Shown here piece after piece: positions 1 through 7,883 of a DNA stretch of 8,344 nucleotides. Made by a program: the position numbers and the translations under genes. Origin of the DNA: an uncultured Sulfurovum sp. Lineage in GTDB: Bacteria; Campylobacterota; Campylobacteria; Campylobacterales; Sulfurovaceae. The stretch is from positions 1 to 8,344 of the forward strand of contig CACVAR010000070.1 in NCBI GenBank assembly GCA_902727905.1. The letters are read 5' to 3'. Position 1 is the stretch's first letter. Each line of letters begins with the position of its first letter. The notes beneath the pieces were generated by a model that had not been told where the DNA came from, ran no database searches, and was given only the letters and a program-made list of their open reading frames with translations.

Positions 1-50
1 TATTAAGTTATATCCTAAAATGTTCCCCAAAGTTTCGAGAATTTTAAAAT

Positions 51-56
51 TATGAT
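51..56 (+). promoter_or_regulatory. Putative -10 box upstream of the GDPD-like gene
   Basis: TATGAT matches five of six bases of the sigma-70 -10 consensus and lies in an A/T-rich stretch. I see no convincing -35 box, which is common for Campylobacterota promoters. A start of transcription about seven bases downstream would give a leader of roughly 23 nt that contains the AAGGA ribosome site at 74-78, seven bases before the ATG. Nothing else is recognisable in bases 1-85. Confidence 0.4.
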
Positions 57-85
57 AGGATTAGTTTAATAAAAAGGATAGCCCA

Positions 86-1102
86 ATGAACTTTAACTTA
101 AAAATAATATTCATCTTAATAATAGTTCTATTTACAAATTTACACTCTGAAAACTTAGGACATCGTCTTGGTGGAGATATTTATGGTGCAGAAAATACCA
201 TACATACTTATAAAAAAGCCATAAAGAACTTACAAAAGAAAAAACTCTTTAAGTATGTAGAGTTAGATATTCAAGAAACAAAAGATTCTCAGATAATTCT
301 TTTTCATGATAAAACTATAGAAAAACTGGTTCCTAAAAGTAAACATAATTTAAAAGTTTTAAAAAATATTTTAAAAAAGAAAAAATTTCATAAAATTGAA
401 ATAAAAGATTTAACATTAAAAGAAACATCTCAACTTATATTAGAGCAAAATAGTAAAATTCCTACACTTAAAGAACTACTTGATGTTTCAATCAAATTAA
501 AAGTATATAAACCTATACACATAGAAGTTAAAAATTTATATTCTGATAAAGCCCGATTAGAACTTATTGAGCTTGCGTCTACATACAGTAAACATCAAAA
601 GATATCTTTTATAGCCTTTCAAAAGAATTTTTATAAATCTTTTCCCAATACACAGCGATGGTTAAAGATTTTTCAAAAAAATAATTTGAAATTTTATCAA
701 ATAGACAAACATGAATTTACAAAAGAAAAATTGAAAAATACACCTAAAGAGTACAAAGTACTTTTAGAAGAAACAAAGTTTAGTATTAAAAACAAAACTC
801 AAAGAACACAAAGTTTTACTTTTGAGATAAAAGAAAAACTCAAAAAAAATACCTATATTAATATAGGTATTTATAATGGACATGATAATAGTGGAGATAA
901 TGGACTAAATTTTAAAGTTGAGAATCAAAATGGTAAATGGCTTATGGCAAACTTTTCTAAAAAGAAAGATTGGGAATGGTTTCGAATCAATATAAAAAAT
1001 AATCAAAAACTTATACTAACTATAGAAGATAATGATACCTCCTTTAAAGGAAAATTTCCAGGAAACGGTGGTCTAATAAAGATTCTTTTAGAAATAAATT
1101 AA
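86..1102 (+). CDS. Secreted glycerophosphodiester phosphodiesterase-like protein with extra C-terminal beta domain
   Basis: The 338-residue protein starts with a signal peptide (hydrophobic core at about residues 5-19, likely cleavage near 21), so it is probably periplasmic or secreted. Residues 24-180 carry the signatures of the GDPD family, which hydrolyses glycerophosphodiesters to glycerol-3-phosphate and an alcohol: HR at 26-27, ENT at 36-38, the metal-binding E59-x-D61 pair, HD at 74-75, IPTLKELL at 125-132 and E147-x-K149. The last part of the usual TIM barrel (the WTVN strand and the GVDGIITDxP end) is not recognisable. From about residue 232 there is instead a beta-rich, Asn/Gly-containing region that I do not recognise. 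About 59 of 338 residues are Lys, and the gene is more AT-rich than its neighbours, which fits an accessory gene. It stands alone with its own ribosome site. The family call is fairly safe, but activity and substrate are unknown. Confidence 0.8.
   Translation: MNFNLKIIFILIIVLFTNLHSENLGHRLGGDIYGAENTIHTYKKAIKNLQKKKLFKYVELDIQETKDSQIILFHDKTIEKLVPKSKHNLKVLKNILKKKKFHKIEIKDLTLKETSQLILEQNSKIPTLKELLDVSIKLKVYKPIHIEVKNLYSDKARLELIELASTYSKHQKISFIAFQKNFYKSFPNTQRWLKIFQKNNLKFYQIDKHEFTKEKLKNTPKEYKVLLEETKFSIKNKTQRTQSFTFEIKEKLKKNTYINIGIYNGHDNSGDNGLNFKVENQNGKWLMANFSKKKDWEWFRINIKNNQKLILTIEDNDTSFKGKFPGNGGLIKILLEIN
847..872. repeat. Perfect 26-bp palindrome inside the GDPD-like CDS
   Basis: The half-site AAATACCTATATT (847-859) is followed directly by its exact reverse complement (860-872), with no spacer. 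It encodes the NTYINIGIY stretch of the C-terminal beta domain. It follows a run of eight A at 842-849, whose last three bases it shares. Palindromes are easier to form by chance in AT-rich DNA, but 13 matched pairs including two C/G pairs is long. Confidence 0.7.
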
Positions 1103-1175
1103 TAACTTAGATATATTTACTCTCCCTCTTCATTTGATATTTAGCTTCAATAACCTTTGTATCAGTTTTCATAAA

Positions 1176-1198
1176 ACTCTACTTTTTATCAGTAGAGT
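1176..1198 (-). terminator. Hairpin terminator of the lipoprotein gene
   Basis: ACTCTACT (1176-1183) and AGTAGAGT (1191-1198) form a perfect 8-bp stem with a 7-nt loop. Read on the minus strand, the stem begins 8 nt after the lipoprotein stop codon and is followed by a short T-rich tract, so it suits rho-independent termination of that gene. On the plus strand no T run follows directly, so service for the converging GDPD-like gene is doubtful. The rest of 1103-1206 shows nothing else. Confidence 0.6.
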
Positions 1199-1206
1199 CT
1201 CTCAAA

Positions 1207-3831
<2,625 letters not shown>

Positions 3832-3837
3832 TCTTAT

Positions 3838-3843
3838 CCCTTT
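3838..3843 (-). promoter_or_regulatory. Ribosome binding site that sets the lipoprotein start
   Basis: On the minus strand AAAGGG sits six bases before the ATG at 3831. The upstream in-frame ATG at 3855 has no such site and would add eight residues (MSRIKGIR) before the lipoprotein signal peptide. The site falls inside the extended reading frame, so it favours the shorter start. Confidence 0.75.
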
Positions 3844-3862
3844 AATTCTAGACATAAGAAAT

Positions 3863-3868
3863 AGTATA
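3863..3868 (-). promoter_or_regulatory. Putative -10 box for the lipoprotein gene
   Basis: On the minus strand the sequence reads TATACT, five of six matches to TATAAT. Transcription starting about seven bases on, near 3856, would make the ATG at 3855 practically leaderless but would give the ATG at 3831 a leader of about 25 nt with a ribosome site. No clear -35 box is seen. Confidence 0.45.
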
Positions 3869-3921
3869 ACTTAATAATAAACTTTAAGTCTTAAGATATT
3901 CGACTTTCAAGAGATTTACTA

Positions 3922-3927
3922 TACAAT
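3922..3927 (+). promoter_or_regulatory. Weak -10 candidate for thiE
   Basis: TACAAT matches five of six -10 bases. Its predicted start point, near 3934, would lie at the edge of the ribosome site AAAGG (3934-3938, six bases before the thiE ATG), leaving a very short leader, so the real promoter may be slightly upstream. The divergent spacer is far too short for a thiamine-pyrophosphate riboswitch, and none is visible. Confidence 0.3.
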
Positions 3928-3944
3928 AGGAAGAAAGGTAAACT

Positions 3945-4565
3945 ATGACTTTTCCTTCATGTGGAAACACCCCTTTAGGACTCTACCCCCTAGTAGATCA
4001 ATCCAATAAACTAGAAACTTTATACTCACTAGGTGTAACCACAGCTCAACTCCGTATAAAAGATCTAAAAGAGAAACAACTAGAAAATGAAATAATTCAA
4101 GCCATTCAAATCTCTAAAAAATACAATGCACGACTTTTTATTAATGACTATTGGGAACTAGCTATCAAACATAAAGCTTATGGAATTCATCTTGGTCAAG
4201 AAGATCTTGTCCAAACTGATTTGGTAGCCATACACTCAGCAGGTATACGCTTAGGTATTAGTACCCACACTACTAAAGAGATAGAGATGGCATTAGAAAT
4301 TGAACCCTCTTACTTAGCCATAGGACCAATATTTGAAACTACTTCTAAGGTAGTCAATTATGAAACCGTAGGTATAAAAGAACTTACAAAGTGGTCGGCT
4401 AATGTTGACTATCCTATAGTTGCCATTGGAGGTATAAACTTAAATAATATTCAAGAAATTATTAACATCCCTAGCGTTAATGGGATTGCGATGATATCTG
4501 AGTTATTAGAAACTAACAAAATATCAGAAACTAAAACAAAAACAATATTAAATCTATTGTTATAA
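3945..4565 (+). CDS. thiE: Thiamine-phosphate synthase ThiE
   Basis: ThiE joins hydroxymethylpyrimidine diphosphate and the thiazole phosphate to give thiamine phosphate and pyrophosphate in the cytoplasm. The 206-residue protein has the normal family length and the expected single TIM-barrel motifs in order: QLRIK at 35-39 (usually QLREK), FINDYWELA at 65-73 with N67-D68, GIHLGQEDL at 80-88 with D87, GIST at 104-107, AIGPIFETTSK at 125-135, and the phosphate-binding IVAIGGIN at 158-165. These cover the metal and diphosphate ligands known for ThiE. TenI, the sister aminotransferase-like family, usually lacks part of this set, so ThiE is the better call. The start is supported by AAAGG six bases upstream. 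No other thiamine gene is nearby: it diverges from the lipoprotein gene and is followed by the separately promoted ispDF operon. Confidence 0.92.
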   Translation: MTFPSCGNTPLGLYPLVDQSNKLETLYSLGVTTAQLRIKDLKEKQLENEIIQAIQISKKYNARLFINDYWELAIKHKAYGIHLGQEDLVQTDLVAIHSAGIRLGISTHTTKEIEMALEIEPSYLAIGPIFETTSKVVNYETVGIKELTKWSANVDYPIVAIGGINLNNIQEIINIPSVNGIAMISELLETNKISETKTKTILNLLL

Positions 4566-4580
4566 CCCTAAATTAAACCA

Positions 4581-4650
4581 TTAAGTGTTACTACTTGGAG
4601 CATTAAAGTGTTACCAAAGGTTACCCATGTATAATTGGGTTACACTTTAA
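4581..4650. promoter_or_regulatory. Nested inverted repeats around the ispDF promoter (candidate operator)
   Basis: An outer dyad pairs TTAAAGTGTTACC (4603-4615) with GGTTACACTTTAA (4638-4650), 12 of 13 positions complementary. An inner dyad pairs GTTACCCA (4620-4627) with TGGGTTAC (4636-4643), 7 of 8. The inner spacer is exactly TGTATAAT. A further half-site, TTAAGTGTTAC, lies at 4581-4591. GTTAC thus occurs four times, at 4587, 4610, 4620 and 4639. The probable transcription start (about 4642) lies in the shared right arm, so RNA made from this promoter would lack the left arms. A DNA operator is therefore more likely than a leader hairpin, although read-through RNA from thiE could fold here. 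No T run follows, so it is not a standard terminator. Confidence 0.55.
4630..4635 (+). promoter_or_regulatory. -10 box of the ispDF operon promoter
   Basis: TATAAT is a perfect -10 hexamer, directly preceded by TG (4628-4629). The leader would be about 22 nt and would carry the AAAAAGGA ribosome site. A -35 element is not recognisable. The box lies in the spacer of the inner dyad, so a protein bound there should affect polymerase access. Confidence 0.65.
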
Positions 4651-4651
4651 A

Positions 4652-4656
4652 AAGGA
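4652..4656 (+). promoter_or_regulatory. Ribosome binding site that selects the TTG start of ispDF
   Basis: AAGGA ends seven bases before TTG at 4664. The nearby ATG at 4668 is in another frame, and the first in-frame ATG codon lies beyond residue 50, inside the IspD fold. The TTG is therefore the only start that keeps the N-terminal nucleotide-binding motif. Confidence 0.8.
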
Positions 4657-4663
4657 AATAATA

Positions 4664-5800
4664 TTGGATGGTATTACGCTTATTCTTTTAGGTGCAGGTT
4701 CAGCTTCTCGCTTTTCTCTGCCTCCTAAAAAGCAATGGTTGTGGACAGGGGAGCAACCACTTTGGCTTAAAGTTACTAATGACTTTCAAAAAATTTACAA
4801 CTTTGAGAAGACTGTTATCGTATCATCTAAAAGTGATATTCATAGCATGTCAAACTTTGCTGAGTACAATTTTGTTGAAGGGGGTAATAGTCGTCAACAG
4901 TCACTCAAAAATGCACTTAAAGATGTAACTACCCCTTACGTTTTAGTTTCAGATATTGCACGATGTTGTTTAGATTCTTCCATGATAGAACGTGTAATTT
5001 CTGCCAAAAAGAAGAGAACTTGTGTAGTCCCTACACTTAAGGCTGTTGATACCCTTTATTTTGAAAACAACCCCATAGACCGTGAAGCCACAAAAATCAT
5101 TCAGACCCCTCAACTTTCTTGTACAGAAACATTAAGAGAAGCATTAAATTCAAAACAAGAATTTACTGATGACAGTTCTGCTGTTGCTTCTATGGGTGGG
5201 GACATTATTTTTGTGGAAGGTTCTGTGAAAGCGCATAAACTAACAACAGTTGAAGACCTTTCAAAAATGACTTGTTTACAAGCACCTTCACAGCGTACTT
5301 TAACTGGCTTTGGTATTGATATTCATCCTTTTGAAGAGGGAAAACAAATGCTACTTTGTGGTATTGAGATAGATTCACCTTTTGGATTTAAAGCCCATAG
5401 CGATGGAGACGTTGCTATACATGCGCTTATTGATGCATTATTAGGAGCAGCTGGGCTAGGAGACATTGGTGAATTTTATCCTGATACCTCAGATAAGTAT
5501 AAAGGCGCTGATTCAAGAGAATTATTAGCAGATACAGTAACACGATTAAAAGATTTAGGCTATGTTATATCTAATGTAGATTTAGCCATTATTGCACAGA
5601 CACCTAGACTTTTAAACTATAAAAAAGCCATGCGATTTAAACTTGCCGGCTTACTCAATCTCACACCCAACCTTGTAAATATTAAAGCTACTACAGCTGA
5701 AAAGTTGGGTTGGATTGGACGAAAAGAAGGGGTAGCTGTTCAAGCTGTTGCCACTTTATATTATTATGATTGGACTAAAAATGAAAATTACCATAATTGA
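4664..5800 (+). CDS. ispDF: Bifunctional IspDF of the MEP isoprenoid pathway
   Basis: This 378-residue fusion catalyses two non-consecutive steps of the MEP pathway. IspD adds CMP to methylerythritol phosphate, and IspF cyclises the later CDP-ME 2-phosphate to MEcPP with release of CMP; IspE, acting between them, is not in the window. The IspD part (about 1-205) shows LLGAGSASRF at 8-17, KKQW at 22-25, GGNSRQQS at 73-80, SDIARC at 96-101 (usually HDxARP), QTPQ at 147-150 and FTDDS at 167-171. The IspF part (about 213-366) has GIDIHPF with metal ligands D219 and H221, HSDGDV at 245-250, the third ligand H253, GDIGEFYPDT at 266-275, KGADSRELL at 280-288 and KATTAEKLG at 341-349. Domain order and length match the fused enzyme known in Campylobacterota and alphaproteobacteria. 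It starts at TTG with a good ribosome site and overlaps the next gene by 20 nt. Confidence 0.95.
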   Translation: MDGITLILLGAGSASRFSLPPKKQWLWTGEQPLWLKVTNDFQKIYNFEKTVIVSSKSDIHSMSNFAEYNFVEGGNSRQQSLKNALKDVTTPYVLVSDIARCCLDSSMIERVISAKKKRTCVVPTLKAVDTLYFENNPIDREATKIIQTPQLSCTETLREALNSKQEFTDDSSAVASMGGDIIFVEGSVKAHKLTTVEDLSKMTCLQAPSQRTLTGFGIDIHPFEEGKQMLLCGIEIDSPFGFKAHSDGDVAIHALIDALLGAAGLGDIGEFYPDTSDKYKGADSRELLADTVTRLKDLGYVISNVDLAIIAQTPRLLNYKKAMRFKLAGLLNLTPNLVNIKATTAEKLGWIGRKEGVAVQAVATLYYYDWTKNENYHN

Positions 5801-6665
5801 AAATGAACTCTATTTGGCTCAGAGTATCTCAGCCAAGCTAGGACAAGCCGGATATGATACAGAGGTTTACTCCTCGGTTAAAGAGGCCATGAGTACAAGT
5901 ACCGGTGATGCCTACCTACTTTCAACAAACCTTCCTGGTCAAAACTTTAACTCTCTTATTACTAAATATAAAGAGAAAATCATCATTCTAATGGTTTCTT
6001 ATATTAATAATGACACCGTAGCTGCTCCACTAAAACTTGGTGCGAATGACTATATTGTTAAACCTTTTATTATTGAAGAACTTCAGAGAAAGATTGAACA
6101 TTATAAAGAGTACCAAACGCTGAAAAAGTATAAAACTTTATATAGAGAATATAATGAGTACTTACTACAAGATATTAATATAGATGATGATATTGATAAA
6201 ATGACTTCTCCTCTTCTTGTATTAACAAACTATGTAAAGCTTGTTGATAAACTTGCCTTTACCTATGCCAAGCAAAAAGACAGAGTACTCTCTTTTGTGC
6301 CACTAGGTGCTAAAGATTGGAAATCTAAAATAGAAAAAGCAAATGTGAAACACTTACTTTATATTTCTGACTTACAAACACTTAAAAAGGCTGAACGCGA
6401 ACAACTTTTTGATATACTCGAAGGACGTGATTTTATTATCTCAACAACATCTGATATTGAGACAAATTATAAAACCATTGAAATTAATACTGACAACAAA
6501 CTCTATGACCAAAATGAAATTTTGACCATAGACGACTATGTAAAATTCATTGTTAATAACTTTCAGTACTCATACCCAGATACTGAACTTTCAAAAAAAT
6601 TAGGTATTTCAAGAAAAAGCTTATGGGAGAAAAGGAAAAAGTATGGCATCTTCAAAAAGAAATAA
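5781..6665 (+). CDS. Orphan NtrC-like regulator with atypical receiver (Ser at phospho-site) and degenerate AAA+ region
   Basis: I place the start at ATG 5781, giving 294 residues beginning MKITIIENE, the normal beginning of a receiver; the in-frame TTG 5748 and ATG 5766 lie deeper in ispDF and have no ribosome site. Residues 1-105 form a receiver: acidic E7 and E9, LLSTNLPG at 46-53, MVSY at 71-74, GANDYIVKPF at 87-96 with K94. The phospho-acceptor Asp expected near position 48 is Ser, so classical phosphorylation is unlikely. Residues about 140-235 faintly resemble the AAA+ region of sigma-54 activators (LLYISDLQTLKKAER at 192-206 resembles a Walker B segment) but there is no Walker A loop and no GAFTGA motif. 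Residues 267-290 are a clear Fis/NtrC-type helix-turn-helix ending LWEKRKKYGI. Full NtrC proteins have about 450 residues. No histidine kinase is nearby. It probably binds DNA without sigma-54 activator activity; its target, perhaps its own operon, is an inference. From memory it is the counterpart of C. jejuni Cj1608. Confidence 0.85.
   Translation: MKITIIENELYLAQSISAKLGQAGYDTEVYSSVKEAMSTSTGDAYLLSTNLPGQNFNSLITKYKEKIIILMVSYINNDTVAAPLKLGANDYIVKPFIIEELQRKIEHYKEYQTLKKYKTLYREYNEYLLQDINIDDDIDKMTSPLLVLTNYVKLVDKLAFTYAKQKDRVLSFVPLGAKDWKSKIEKANVKHLLYISDLQTLKKAEREQLFDILEGRDFIISTTSDIETNYKTIEINTDNKLYDQNEILTIDDYVKFIVNNFQYSYPDTELSKKLGISRKSLWEKRKKYGIFKKK
6631..6636 (+). promoter_or_regulatory. Ribosome binding site inside the regulator CDS for the next gene
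   Basis: AAAGGA lies six bases before the ATG at 6643, within the last codons of the regulator (the EKRKK helix of its DNA-binding domain). It fixes the start of the sulfurylase-like gene 23 nt before the end of the regulator and points to coupled translation. Confidence 0.75.
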
Positions 6666-7833
6666 TCAGTTACATATTGATGCTGAAGCATTATCAACGA
6701 TGGCATTGGTTCAAGAAGGACTCATTAGCCCTGTAACCAAACTAATGAATGAAAAAGAAGCCATTGCATTACGTGAAAGTAAAATGTATAAAGGTGTTTC
6801 TTTTCCTTTTCCTTTTCTTTTAACACCTTCTGGTACGAAAAATGAAACTTGTCTAAAATCTTTAAAAAAAGGTGATGTCGTTGAACTTGTTCACCAAAAA
6901 AATGTTGTTGGAGAACTTACTGTTGATGAAACTTTTCCAATTGATCCAAGTGACCGTTTAAAATGTATTTATGGAACAGACGATGAAACACATCCAGGTG
7001 TGCAGAGTACTATTAAAAGATTAGGGAATATGGCTGTAACTGGTGATTATCATGTAGACTACCCACTAATCACTGCTTCAAAAAAAATGGTAGCCGACAA
7101 AATTAAAGAGACTGATGCAAAAAATGTATCAGCTTTAGTATTGGCTGCTAACCCTTTAAATAGAGCGCATGAACGTATGATTAGACAAGCCATAGATCAG
7201 TCAGATTTAGTCGTGATCTTTTTACTTAAACCATTTACGACAATGGGATTACGATACGATGTTAGATATGATTCATTATTGACTTTTATAGAGAGTTTTT
7301 TACCAGCCAATAAAGTTATTATTGCTCCACTGGAGAACTCCTATATCTTTGCTGGATACAATGAACTTATTTTAGATGCTTTAGTAGCTAAAAACTACGG
7401 TTGTCACAACCTCATCATTGGTAAAAATCATGCAGGGCTTGGACTTTTTTATGACCATGACAAACTTAACTCTGTTTTTGATGCCACAAAAGATATTGAA
7501 ATCAATGTCAAGACAGTTGAACAATATGTTTACTGTAATAAGTGTCGAACCTTAGTAAGTACCAAGGCTTGTCCACATGGTCAGCATCATCATATACACT
7601 ACCATTCAGCTTCGATTTTAAAACTAATCAATGCTGGTATGATGCCCCCATCTGTTTTAATGAGAAGAGAAGTTTCAGCTAATATTTTAAGTACCCTCTT
7701 TCCTGAGCGTTTTGACCACTTACAAGAACTCTATGATGCCCTTATGCCAAATGATGGTCTTATGGAAGAGCATAGCGAAGAAGACTTTTATAAAAAACTT
7801 ATGGGACTCTACCAAACAACTTCACTCACTTAA
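6643..7833 (+). CDS. ATP-sulfurylase-like protein lacking the catalytic motifs
   Basis: The 396-residue protein aligns by eye with bacterial ATP sulfurylase (Sat) over its whole length. A PUA-like N-terminal domain (about 1-150) has KNETCLKSLKKGD at 66-78, IYGTDDETHPGV at 109-120 and TGDYHV at 133-138. A nucleotidyltransferase-type domain follows, with NYGCHNLIIG at 251-260. The zinc site of bacterial Sat is kept: C298, C301, C310, followed by a cluster of six His between 312 and 321. The catalytic signatures are mostly lost. QxRNPxHxxH reads LAANPLNRAH (167-176), losing the Arg and the first His. GPRE reads GYNE (238-241). GRD reads GKN (260-262). SGTxVR reads SASILK (322-327). Databases may well label such genes sat, but sulfate adenylylation is doubtful. 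A changed substrate, or a binding or regulatory role, is more likely. It overlaps the regulator by 23 nt. From memory it corresponds to C. jejuni Cj1609. Confidence 0.8.
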   Translation: MASSKRNNQLHIDAEALSTMALVQEGLISPVTKLMNEKEAIALRESKMYKGVSFPFPFLLTPSGTKNETCLKSLKKGDVVELVHQKNVVGELTVDETFPIDPSDRLKCIYGTDDETHPGVQSTIKRLGNMAVTGDYHVDYPLITASKKMVADKIKETDAKNVSALVLAANPLNRAHERMIRQAIDQSDLVVIFLLKPFTTMGLRYDVRYDSLLTFIESFLPANKVIIAPLENSYIFAGYNELILDALVAKNYGCHNLIIGKNHAGLGLFYDHDKLNSVFDATKDIEINVKTVEQYVYCNKCRTLVSTKACPHGQHHHIHYHSASILKLINAGMMPPSVLMRREVSANILSTLFPERFDHLQELYDALMPNDGLMEEHSEEDFYKKLMGLYQTTSLT

Positions 7834-7841
7834 AAATATAC

Positions 7842-7859
7842 TATGGGCAAATGCCCATA
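7842..7859. repeat. Perfect 8-bp inverted repeat between the sulfurylase-like gene and pgpA
   Basis: TATGGGCA (7842-7849) and TGCCCATA (7852-7859) are exact reverse complements separated by AA. The hairpin begins eight bases after the stop of the upstream gene and ends just before the pgpA ribosome site. No T run follows on the plus strand, so it is not a canonical terminator for the operon. It could slow polymerase, protect an RNA end after processing, or serve as a protein site. On the minus strand a short T-rich stretch follows, but I see no minus-strand gene that needs it. Confidence 0.6.
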
Positions 7860-7883
7860 AAATCATTAAAAAGGAATAACTCT

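Noticed and set aside
842..849. A8 homopolymer in the GDPD-like gene as a contingency locus
   Set aside because: Eight A in very AT-rich DNA is ordinary. The frame is intact, and a single sequence cannot show variation.
3856..3944. Thiamine-pyrophosphate riboswitch ahead of thiE
   Set aside because: The whole divergent gap is 89 bp and must hold two promoters; the conserved THI-box core is absent.
4603..4650. Rho-independent terminator for thiE
   Set aside because: The dyad has no following T run, contains the ispDF -10 box, and abuts the ispDF ribosome site; an operator fits better.
4692..4928. 78-codon frame inside ispDF
   Set aside because: It is out of frame with the clearly conserved IspD domain and has no family features.
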